Below the pieces are notes generated by a model. The model searched no databases. It worked only from the letters and a program-made list of their open reading frames with translations, and had not been told where the DNA came from. Positions 5,580 to 10,790 of a DNA stretch of 10,790 nucleotides are shown here, one piece after another (position 1 is the stretch's first letter; each line of letters begins with the position of its first letter). This DNA comes from JBOHHM01 sp050725495 (GTDB lineage Bacteria; Pseudomonadota; Gammaproteobacteria; Burkholderiales; Burkholderiaceae_C). Location of the stretch: NCBI GenBank assembly GCA_050725495.1, contig JBOHHM010000228.1, positions 1 through 10,790 on the forward strand, read 5' to 3'. The position numbers and the translations under genes were made by a program.

Positions 5580-6467
5580 ATGGGCTTTGAACTGGGGGCC
5601 TGGAGCGCCGCTCATCTGGCAAGTGTGGAACAGGCCTTGTCGCGCTGGGTTGCTTCACAGGCACCGGCCAGGCTGGGCGAGGCCATGCGCTACGCCGTGC
5701 TCGATGGCGGCAAGCGCCTGCGGCCGCTGCTGGTGATGGCCGCTTGCGAAGCCGTCGGTGGCAACCCCGAGGCGGCGCTGCGGGCCGCCTGCGCGGTGGA
5801 GCTGATCCACGCCTATTCGCTGGTGCACGACGACATGCCCTGCATGGACAACGACGTGCTGCGCCGCGGCAAGCCCACCGTGCATGTGAAGTTTGGCCAG
5901 GCGCGTGCCCTGCTGGCCGGCGACGCGCTGCAGGCCCTGGCCTTCGAGCTGCTGGCGCCCGAGGGCGACGCCGTTCCCGCGTCGGTGCAGGCTCGCCTGT
6001 GCCGTTTGCTGGCCCGGGCCGCGGGTTGCGAAGGCATGGCCGGCGGCCAGGCGATCGACCTGGCCAGCGTGGGGCTGACGCTCACCGAAGACCAGCTGCG
6101 CCAGATGCATCGCCTCAAAACCGGTGCCCTGTTGCAGGCCAGCGTGATGATGGGGGCCGCCTGCGGTGTCGCGTCGGCGGCTGCCCAGGCGGCCCTGAAT
6201 GACTATGGTGCGGCCATGGGCCTGGCATTCCAGGTGGTGGACGATATTCTGGATGTGACGGCCGATTCGGCCACGCTGGGCAAGACCGCGGGCAAGGATG
6301 CGGCCCAGGACAAACCCACCTATGTCTCGCTGCTGGGGCTGGAGCGCTCGCGCGAGCACGCCCAGGAGCTGCTGGCACAGGCTTTGGCCGCGTTGCAGGC
6401 CAGCGCCCTGGCCGACACGCAGGCGCTTGCCGCGCTGGCTGACATGGTGGTCAACAGGGACAAGTAA
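5580..6467 (+). CDS. ispA: Farnesyl diphosphate synthase (geranyltranstransferase)
   Basis: With this start the protein has 295 residues, normal for bacterial IspA; ATG 5556 would add eight residues (MDTRVRAA). It condenses DMAPP and then GPP with IPP to make farnesyl diphosphate, precursor of ubiquinone side chains, undecaprenyl phosphate and hopanoids. Visible signs are GGKRLRPLL (about residues 43-51) for IPP binding, the first Asp-rich motif DDMPCMD (84-90) with the two-residue insertion (DDxxxxD) typical of bacterial short-chain synthases, KTGALLQ in the middle, and the second Asp-rich motif DDILD (221-225). All key acidic residues are present. The gene follows xseB directly and is 4 bases from dxs, so the MEP-pathway entry enzyme and a user of its products are made together. 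The protein is cytoplasmic. A long frame starting at 6298 within it is only the upstream extension of dxs. Confidence 0.96.
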   Translation: MGFELGAWSAAHLASVEQALSRWVASQAPARLGEAMRYAVLDGGKRLRPLLVMAACEAVGGNPEAALRAACAVELIHAYSLVHDDMPCMDNDVLRRGKPTVHVKFGQARALLAGDALQALAFELLAPEGDAVPASVQARLCRLLARAAGCEGMAGGQAIDLASVGLTLTEDQLRQMHRLKTGALLQASVMMGAACGVASAAAQAALNDYGAAMGLAFQVVDDILDVTADSATLGKTAGKDAAQDKPTYVSLLGLERSREHAQELLAQALAALQASALADTQALAALADMVVNRDK

Positions 6468-6471
6468 AACG

Positions 6472-8358
6472 ATGACTTCGCTGCTTCAAACCATCAACGA
6501 CCCGGCCGATTTGCGCCAGCTGCCGCGTGCCCAGCTCAAGGCCCTGGCCGATGAGCTGCGCGCATTCTTGCTCGACAGCGTCTCCAAGACCGGCGGCCAC
6601 CTGAGCTCCAACCTCGGCACGGTCGAGCTGACGGTCGCGTTGCACTATGTGTTCAACACCCCGTACGACCGGCTGGTCTGGGACGTGGGCCATCAGACCT
6701 ATCCGCACAAGATCCTGACGGGGCGGCGCGAGCGCATGCCCACCCTGCGCCAGCTCGGTGGCCTGTCGGGCGGTCCGCAGCGCGCCGAGAGCGAGTACGA
6801 CACTTTCGGCACGGCGCACTCCAGCACCAGCATTTCGGCCGCGCTGGGCATGGCGCTGGCCGCCAAGCAAAAGGGCGAGAACCGCCACGCGGTGGCCATC
6901 ATCGGCGACGGCGCGATGACGGCCGGCATGGCGTTCGAGGCACTCAACAACGCGGGCGTGGCCGACTGCAACCTGCTGGTGGTCCTCAACGACAACGACA
7001 TGAGCATCAGCCCGCCGGTGGGCGCGCTCAATCGCTACCTGGCCCAGCTCATCAGCGGCCAGTTCTACGCGGCGGCCAAGAATATGGGCAAGACCGTGCT
7101 CAAGGCCGCGCCTCCGCTGTTCGAGCTGGCCCGGCGCTTCGAGCAGCAGGCCAAGGGCATGGTGGTGCCGGCCACGCTGTTCGAGAAGTTCGGCTTCAAC
7201 TACATCGGGCCGATCGACGGCCACGACCTCGATTCGCTGATCCCCACGCTGGAAAACATCAAGCAGCTCAAGGGCCCGCAGTTCCTGCATGTGGTCACCA
7301 AAAAGGGCCAGGGCTACAAGCTGGCCGAAGCCGACCCCGTGGCCTACCACGGACCGGGCAAGTTCGACCCGGCTGTCGGGCTGCAAAAGTCCGGCGCGCC
7401 CGCCAAGCAGAGCTTCACCCAGGTGTTCGGCCAGTGGCTGTGCGACATGGCCGAGAAGGATCAGCGCCTGGTCGGCATTACGCCGGCCATGCGCGAGGGC
7501 TCGGGCCTGGTCGAGTTTGAAAGGCGTTTTCCGGGCCGCTACTACGATGTGGGCATTGCCGAGCAACATGCGGTCACGTTTGCCGCCGGCCTGGCCTGCG
7601 AAGGTCTCAAGCCCGTGGTGGCGATCTACTCCACCTTTTTGCAGCGCGCCTACGACCAGCTGATCCACGACGTGGCCATCCAGAACCTGCCCGTGGTGTT
7701 CGCGCTCGACCGCGCCGGTCTCGTCGGCGCCGATGGCGCCACGCACGCCGGCGCCTACGACATTGCCTATCTGCGCTGCGTCCCGAACATGAGCCTGGCC
7801 TGCCCGGCCGACGAGAACGAATGCCGCCAGCTGCTGACCTCCGCGTTCGAGCAGGACCATCCGGTGGCCGTGCGCTACCCGCGCGGCGCCGGCGTCGGCG
7901 CGGCCATCACCCCTGGCCTGCAGGCGCTGCCATTCGGCAAGGGCGAAGTGCGGCGCGAAGGAAAGGGTGTCGCCATCCTCGCTTTCGGCACGCTGCTGTA
8001 CCCGGCGCTGCAGGCGGCCGAGAGGCTCAACGCCACGGTGGTCAACATGCGCTGGGCCAAGCCGCTGGACACCGAGCTGCTGCTCCAGGTGGCCGCCGGC
8101 CATGAAGCGCTGGTGACCGTGGAAGAGGGTGCCATCCTGGGCGGCGCCGGCAGCGCCGTCAGCGAGGCGCTGCAGGCCGCAGGCCTGCTCAAGCCCTTGC
8201 TGCAGCTGGGCCTGCGCGACGAGTTCATCGAGCACGGCGACCCGGCCAAGCTGCTGGCGGCCCAGGGACTGGACGCCGCCGGCATCGAGGCATCCATTGC
8301 CAATCGCTTTGCAGCCCTGGTGGAGCGTGGGCGTCCTGCTCTCAAATCTGTAGCATGA
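6472..8358 (+). CDS. dxs: 1-deoxy-D-xylulose-5-phosphate synthase
   Basis: The 628-residue protein is the full length of Dxs. It joins pyruvate and glyceraldehyde 3-phosphate, with thiamine diphosphate, to give DXP, the first step of the MEP isoprenoid pathway and a source for thiamine and pyridoxal phosphate. The N-terminal region has KTGGHLSSNLGTVELT with His43; the ThDP/Mg motif GDGAMTAGMAFEALNN begins at residue 145; the catalytic Glu364 lies in GIAEQHAVTFAAGLA; and the C-terminal transketolase domain has RYPRGAG and VEEGAILGG. The ATG at 6472 is chosen because homologues begin near here (LLQTINDPADLR); the frame is open further upstream but that part lies inside ispA. AGGGA lies 11 bases before the ATG. 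The last codons coincide with a short repeat copy (8338-8354), giving a tail RPALKSVA that may not be ancestral. The TGA stop overlaps the folE2 start as ATGA. Confidence 0.97.
   Translation: MTSLLQTINDPADLRQLPRAQLKALADELRAFLLDSVSKTGGHLSSNLGTVELTVALHYVFNTPYDRLVWDVGHQTYPHKILTGRRERMPTLRQLGGLSGGPQRAESEYDTFGTAHSSTSISAALGMALAAKQKGENRHAVAIIGDGAMTAGMAFEALNNAGVADCNLLVVLNDNDMSISPPVGALNRYLAQLISGQFYAAAKNMGKTVLKAAPPLFELARRFEQQAKGMVVPATLFEKFGFNYIGPIDGHDLDSLIPTLENIKQLKGPQFLHVVTKKGQGYKLAEADPVAYHGPGKFDPAVGLQKSGAPAKQSFTQVFGQWLCDMAEKDQRLVGITPAMREGSGLVEFERRFPGRYYDVGIAEQHAVTFAAGLACEGLKPVVAIYSTFLQRAYDQLIHDVAIQNLPVVFALDRAGLVGADGATHAGAYDIAYLRCVPNMSLACPADENECRQLLTSAFEQDHPVAVRYPRGAGVGAAITPGLQALPFGKGEVRREGKGVAILAFGTLLYPALQAAERLNATVVNMRWAKPLDTELLLQVAAGHEALVTVEEGAILGGAGSAVSEALQAAGLLKPLLQLGLRDEFIEHGDPAKLLAAQGLDAAGIEASIANRFAALVERGRPALKSVA
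8338..8354. repeat. Short family repeat, copy 2 (GCTCTCAAATCTGTAGC)
   Basis: It differs from the 3941-3957 motif at two of 17 bases. It encodes the last residues of Dxs and ends one base before the folE2 start codon. Confidence 0.4.
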
Positions 8359-9164
8359 CGGGCTCTGCTGTGCACGCAGCCATGCCGGATGTGCAGTCCC
8401 GGCACGATCTGCGCCAGCTACCGATCCAGCGTGTGGGCGTCAAGTCCCTGCGCTACCCCCTGAGTGTGGTGGTGGACGGCCAGGTGCAAGCCACGGTCGG
8501 CAGCTGGACGCTCGATGTGGCCCTGGGCGCCGAGCAAAAGGGCGCCCACATGTCGCGCCTGCTGGCCTGGCTCGATGCGCTGAGCCAGCGCCACCTGCCG
8601 CTCACGGCGGCCTCGTTGCGCTCCGAAATCGATAGCATGCTGCGATTGCTGGAAGCGGACAACGGGCGAATCGAAGTTGTTTTTCCGTTCTTTGTTCGCA
8701 AGGCCGCGCCGGTCTCGGGCCTGAGCAGCCTGATGGAGTACGACGGCCGCTGGATCGCGCAGCGCCAAGGCGGAGTTACCAGCGTGAGCATGCAGGCCAA
8801 GGTGCCGGTGAAGTCGCTGTGCCCCTGCTCCAAGGAAGTCTCCGACGAGGGCGCGCACAACCAGCGCTCGCACATCACGATGCTGGCCGAACTGCGCGAA
8901 GCCATCGACTGGGCCGAGTTCGTGCGCTTTGCCGAGGACCACGCCTGCAGCGAACTCTGGGGCCTGCTCAAGCGGCCCGACGAAAAATGGGTGACCGAGC
9001 GCGCCTACGCCAACCCCAAGTTCGTGGAAGACCTGATCCGCGATGTTGCGCTGGCGCTCGATACCGACGCGCGCATCGGCAGCTACCGCGTCGAAGTCAC
9101 CAACTTCGAGTCGATCCACGCGCACGATGTGTTTGCGACACTGGAAGTGCGGCGCGACGCATAG
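8355..9164 (+). CDS. folE2: GTP cyclohydrolase I, type IB (FolE2)
   Basis: The 269-residue protein belongs to the FolE2 (GCYH-IB) family, which turns GTP into 7,8-dihydroneopterin triphosphate, the first step of tetrahydrofolate synthesis (and a source for queuosine-type deazapurines). The family hallmark SLCPCSKEVSDEGAHNQRS begins near residue 154: Cys156 is the expected metal-binding/catalytic Cys and His168 a metal ligand; the N-terminal IQRVGVKSLRYPL and the C-terminal FESIHAHDVFA are also typical. Unlike FolE, this type does not depend on Zn, and in some bacteria it is a Zur-controlled backup; no Zur-like box is seen here, and the gene is instead the last of a housekeeping operon. The start overlaps the dxs stop as ATGA, implying coupled translation. 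A later ATG at 8382 (MPDVQSRHD) is a possible start, since neither has a clear ribosome binding site. Confidence 0.95.
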   Translation: MTGSAVHAAMPDVQSRHDLRQLPIQRVGVKSLRYPLSVVVDGQVQATVGSWTLDVALGAEQKGAHMSRLLAWLDALSQRHLPLTAASLRSEIDSMLRLLEADNGRIEVVFPFFVRKAAPVSGLSSLMEYDGRWIAQRQGGVTSVSMQAKVPVKSLCPCSKEVSDEGAHNQRSHITMLAELREAIDWAEFVRFAEDHACSELWGLLKRPDEKWVTERAYANPKFVEDLIRDVALALDTDARIGSYRVEVTNFESIHAHDVFATLEVRRDA

Positions 9165-9366
9165 GTTGGGAAGAGGGGTTGCGCGACCCTGACAGTTTCC
9201 TTGCGGTGCACTGAATACAAAAGGATTCATGGTCTTGGCAAGGGAAAACCCCCGAAGGTTCAAGTGTGTGCATTCCTAGAATAGCCCGTTGATTTGACAC
9301 CAACCCAAGTTGTCTTAAATCAGATTCTTCCAAGCAATTTTCTGAACCATTCGAGGAGCGAAACAG
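9165..9366 (+). promoter_or_regulatory. Intergenic region with candidate promoter for the TRAP binding protein gene
   Basis: This gap is visibly more AT-rich than its surroundings. TTGACA (9294-9299) is a perfect -35 box; the best -10 at 16 bases is the poor TAAATC (9316-9321). TAGAAT (9277-9282) is a good -10 box but has no matching -35. GAGGAG (9353-9358) is a strong ribosome binding site 8 bases before the ATG. An inverted repeat TGAAT/ATTCA (9212-9216, 9225-9229) is nested in CCTTGC/GCAAGG (9199-9204, 9238-9243). No clear terminator for folE2 is present. Confidence 0.35.
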
Positions 9367-10446
9367 ATGGACCGTCGATCAATCATCAAACAGGCCGGTA
9401 TCGCTGGCGTTCTGGCAGCCGGTGTCGCACCCGCCGTGCATGCACAGGCCACCATCCGCTGGCGCCTGGCCTCCAGCTTCCCGAAATCGCTCGACACCAT
9501 CTTCGGCGCGGCCGACGTGTTCGCCAAACAGGTCAAGGCCATGTCGGGCGGTAAGTTCGAGATCTCGGTGCATGCGGCCGGCGAACTGATGCCTGCCTTC
9601 GGTGTGGTCGACGGTATCCAGCAGGGCTCGGTCGAAGTCGCTCACACGGCACCTTACTACTTCTTCGGCAAGGACGAGACCTTTGCCCTGGGCTGCGCCA
9701 TTCCGTTTGGCCTCAACAGCCGCCAGATGACGGCCTGGATGTACGAGGGCAACGGCATGAAACTCATGCGCGAGTTCTACGCCAAGTACAACATCGTGAA
9801 CTTCCCTGCCGGCAACACCGGGGCCCAGATGGGTGGCTGGTACCGCAAGGAAATCAAGTCGCTCAAGGACATCAAGGGCATGAAGATGCGCATCGGCGGC
9901 TTTGGCGGCAAGGTGTTCGAGCGCATTGGCGGCGTGCCGCAGAACATTCCCGGCGGTGAGATTTATCCCGCGCTGGAAAAGGGCACGATCGATGCGGCCG
10001 AATGGGTGGGACCTTACGACGATCAGAAGCTGGGCTTCAACAAGGTCGCGCCGTTCTACTACTACCCCGGCTGGTGGGAAGGCGGCCCGCAGCTGGACTT
10101 CTTCATCAACAACAAGGCGTTTGAAGCCCTGTCGCCCGAGAACAAGGCCATTGTGGAAGCTGCGTCGGCCCAGGCTCACAGCGACATGCAGGCCAAGTAC
10201 GATGCCAAGAATCCGGTTGCGCTCAAGCAGCTGGTCGGTGCCGGTGCCAAGCTGCGCCCCTTCCCCAACGATGTGCTGGAAGCTGCTTTCAAGGCGGCCA
10301 TGGCCTTGTACGACGAACTGTCGGCCAAGAACGAGAACTGGAAGAAGGTGTATTCCGACTTTGCCAAGTTCCGTGCTGAGCAGAACCTGTGGTTCCGCTT
10401 CACCGAAGCCACCTTCGACAAGTTCATGCAGTCGCAAAAGCTGTGA
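9367..10446 (+). CDS. TRAP transporter substrate-binding protein, TakP-like (DctP family)
   Basis: The 359-residue protein is a periplasmic binding protein of the TRAP (tripartite ATP-independent) DctP family. It begins with a twin-arginine signal (DRRSIIKQAG, hydrophobic stretch, VHA-QA cleavage near residue 26). The mature part runs TIRWRLASSFPKSLDTIFGA at its N-terminus, then Gln154, Arg175 in MKMRIGGFGGKVFERIGG, and GGEIYPALEKGTIDAAEWVG with Glu212-Trp213. These correspond closely, by my recollection, to the residues of Rhodobacter TakP that hold a 2-oxoacid and a sodium ion, so a 2-oxoacid (pyruvate-like) or related monocarboxylate ligand is likely. No DctQ or DctM membrane subunit gene is beside it: folE2 is upstream and a terminator is directly downstream, so it appears monocistronic. 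Its membrane partners must be encoded elsewhere. The strong GAGGAG ribosome binding site fixes the start. Confidence 0.93.
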   Translation: MDRRSIIKQAGIAGVLAAGVAPAVHAQATIRWRLASSFPKSLDTIFGAADVFAKQVKAMSGGKFEISVHAAGELMPAFGVVDGIQQGSVEVAHTAPYYFFGKDETFALGCAIPFGLNSRQMTAWMYEGNGMKLMREFYAKYNIVNFPAGNTGAQMGGWYRKEIKSLKDIKGMKMRIGGFGGKVFERIGGVPQNIPGGEIYPALEKGTIDAAEWVGPYDDQKLGFNKVAPFYYYPGWWEGGPQLDFFINNKAFEALSPENKAIVEAASAQAHSDMQAKYDAKNPVALKQLVGAGAKLRPFPNDVLEAAFKAAMALYDELSAKNENWKKVYSDFAKFRAEQNLWFRFTEATFDKFMQSQKL

Positions 10447-10465
10447 TTGCGGCTTGAACGTCCCC

Positions 10466-10498
10466 AAAAAAATACCGCGCTTCGGCGCGGTTTTTTTT
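10466..10498. terminator. Strong intrinsic terminator, probably bidirectional
   Basis: A perfect 6-bp stem CCGCGC (10475-10480) and GCGCGG (10485-10490) with a TTCG tetraloop is followed by eight T (10491-10498) and preceded by a run of seven A (10466-10472). The A-run gives a U-tract on the other strand, so it can end both the TRAP gene and the converging gene on the - strand. Confidence 0.92.
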
Positions 10499-10521
10499 GG
10501 CTACAAGGAAAGTGAAGAAAG

Positions 10522-10541
10522 CAGAGTTCCTCAGAGTTCCT
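10522..10541. repeat. Perfect 10-bp tandem duplication
   Basis: CAGAGTTCCT occurs twice in a row (10522-10531 and 10532-10541). The second copy overlaps the stop codon of the - strand gene at 10540-10542. Confidence 0.7.
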
Positions 10542-10790
10542 ATTTGAAACCCCGGAACTCTTTGAGCTCCTTCACGAGCCGTTCAAATTCGGCAATCAGT
10601 GCCGGGTCCGCGGCATAGAACACCGCAAACTTGCCCAGAAGGGTGCGCACATACAGACGCGGTGCGATCAGCCACTCGAGCCCGCGCACGCGGATCAACT
10701 TGCCGTAGGCCAGTTCGCGCAGCTCCATTTTCTTGTCCCAGACCCAGGTCTGCGACAGGGCCTCGCTGTCGATGCGCGTGGTGCTGCGCA
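10540..10790 (-). CDS. Unrecognised protein, C-terminal part (runs off the right edge)
   Basis: The frame is open from the right edge to TAG at 10542-10540, giving about 82 C-terminal residues; an internal Met at 10728 is probably not the start, because the frame continues in the same style upstream (ALSQTWVWDKK). I do not recognise the family. The part seen alternates short hydrophobic stretches typical of beta strands (GKLIRVRGLEWLIAPRLYVR, then GKFAVFYAAD) and ends in one amphipathic helix (PALIAEFERLVKELKEF). A strand-rich core closed by a C-terminal helix would suit a PH-like domain, but that is a guess. No cysteines, signal or membrane segment are seen in this part. It converges on the TRAP gene and shares its terminator. 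Coding is supported by the gene-like composition up to the edge and by the position directly after a bidirectional terminator. Confidence 0.65.
   Translation of the reverse strand, partial: RSTTRIDSEALSQTWVWDKKMELRELAYGKLIRVRGLEWLIAPRLYVRTLLGKFAVFYAADPALIAEFERLVKELKEFRGFK

Noticed and set aside
5122..5664. 180-residue - strand frame across the Rieske/xseB gap
   Set aside because: It runs antisense to xseB and the start of ispA and shows no recognisable motif; not supported as a gene.
6298..6471. Upstream extension of the dxs frame from an ATG at 6298
   Set aside because: It lies within ispA and encodes an Arg/Pro/Trp-rich stretch absent from Dxs proteins; the true start is ATG 6472.
6451..8235. 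594-residue open frame on the - strand opposite dxs
   Set aside because: It mirrors dxs in a high-GC genome, where antisense frames stay open by codon bias; its sequence is rich in Arg, His, Val, Gly and Ala without any family motif, while dxs is unambiguous.
9229..9279. 16-residue small frame (MVLARENPRRFKCVHS) upstream of the TRAP gene
   Set aside because: AAGGA precedes it, but by only 3 bases, and there is no run of regulatory codons or attenuator structure; too short to support as a leader peptide.
1..10790. CRISPR arrays, tRNA or rRNA genes, integrases, transposases, toxin-antitoxin or phage-defence genes
   Set aside because: I looked for these on both strands and saw none; the only repeat structures are the palindrome, the short motifs and the propeller blades.

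Overview
The window is high-GC and dense with genes, and reads as a chromosomal segment of a betaproteobacterium, most likely family Comamonadaceae (order Burkholderiales). The basis is the order xseB-ispA-dxs, the TakP-like TRAP binding protein with a Tat signal, the codon bias towards G/C in third positions, and two copies of a GCTATCAAA-type short motif that I associate with that family. The taxonomic call is inference; no rRNA or other marker lies in the window.

Left part (1-2808, + strand): the 3' end of a CotA-like multicopper oxidase gene, a SCO/SenC-type copper chaperone with a Tat-like signal and an unusual CX4CP motif, and an exported seven-bladed YVTN-type beta-propeller. The three genes are co-directional with gaps of 39 and 45 bases and no terminator between them. 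They look like one exported copper-protein operon, in which SCO would load copper into the oxidase; the role of the propeller is unknown.

A 174-base convergent gap (2809-2982) follows. It is almost filled by a 70-bp imperfect palindrome interrupted by a 76-bp insert that is flanked by a 5-bp direct repeat (GAGCG). This is the most distinctive non-coding structure in the window.

Middle, - strand (2983-5096): an EamA-type (DMT superfamily) transporter, and upstream of it a stand-alone Rieske non-heme iron oxygenase alpha subunit. A good intrinsic terminator sits between them, so they are probably not a simple operon.

Right-middle, + strand (5338-9164): a tight operon xseB-ispA-dxs-folE2. The genes abut or overlap (ispA start beside the xseB stop, 4-base gap ispA/dxs, ATGA overlap dxs/folE2). 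Dxs makes DXP, the entry to the MEP isoprenoid pathway; IspA makes farnesyl diphosphate from its products; FolE2 begins folate-type pterin synthesis from GTP; XseB is the small subunit of exonuclease VII.

Right end: after a 202-base gap with a candidate promoter comes a single TRAP-type substrate-binding protein gene of the TakP type (9367-10446), without membrane subunits beside it. It is closed by a textbook intrinsic terminator that also faces the converging, partial, unrecognised gene running off the right edge on the - strand (10540-10790).

Most of the window is ordinary housekeeping and transport. The features worth a second look are the nested palindrome, the copper cassette with its variant SCO motif, and the repeat remnants at the ends of the Rieske and dxs genes.
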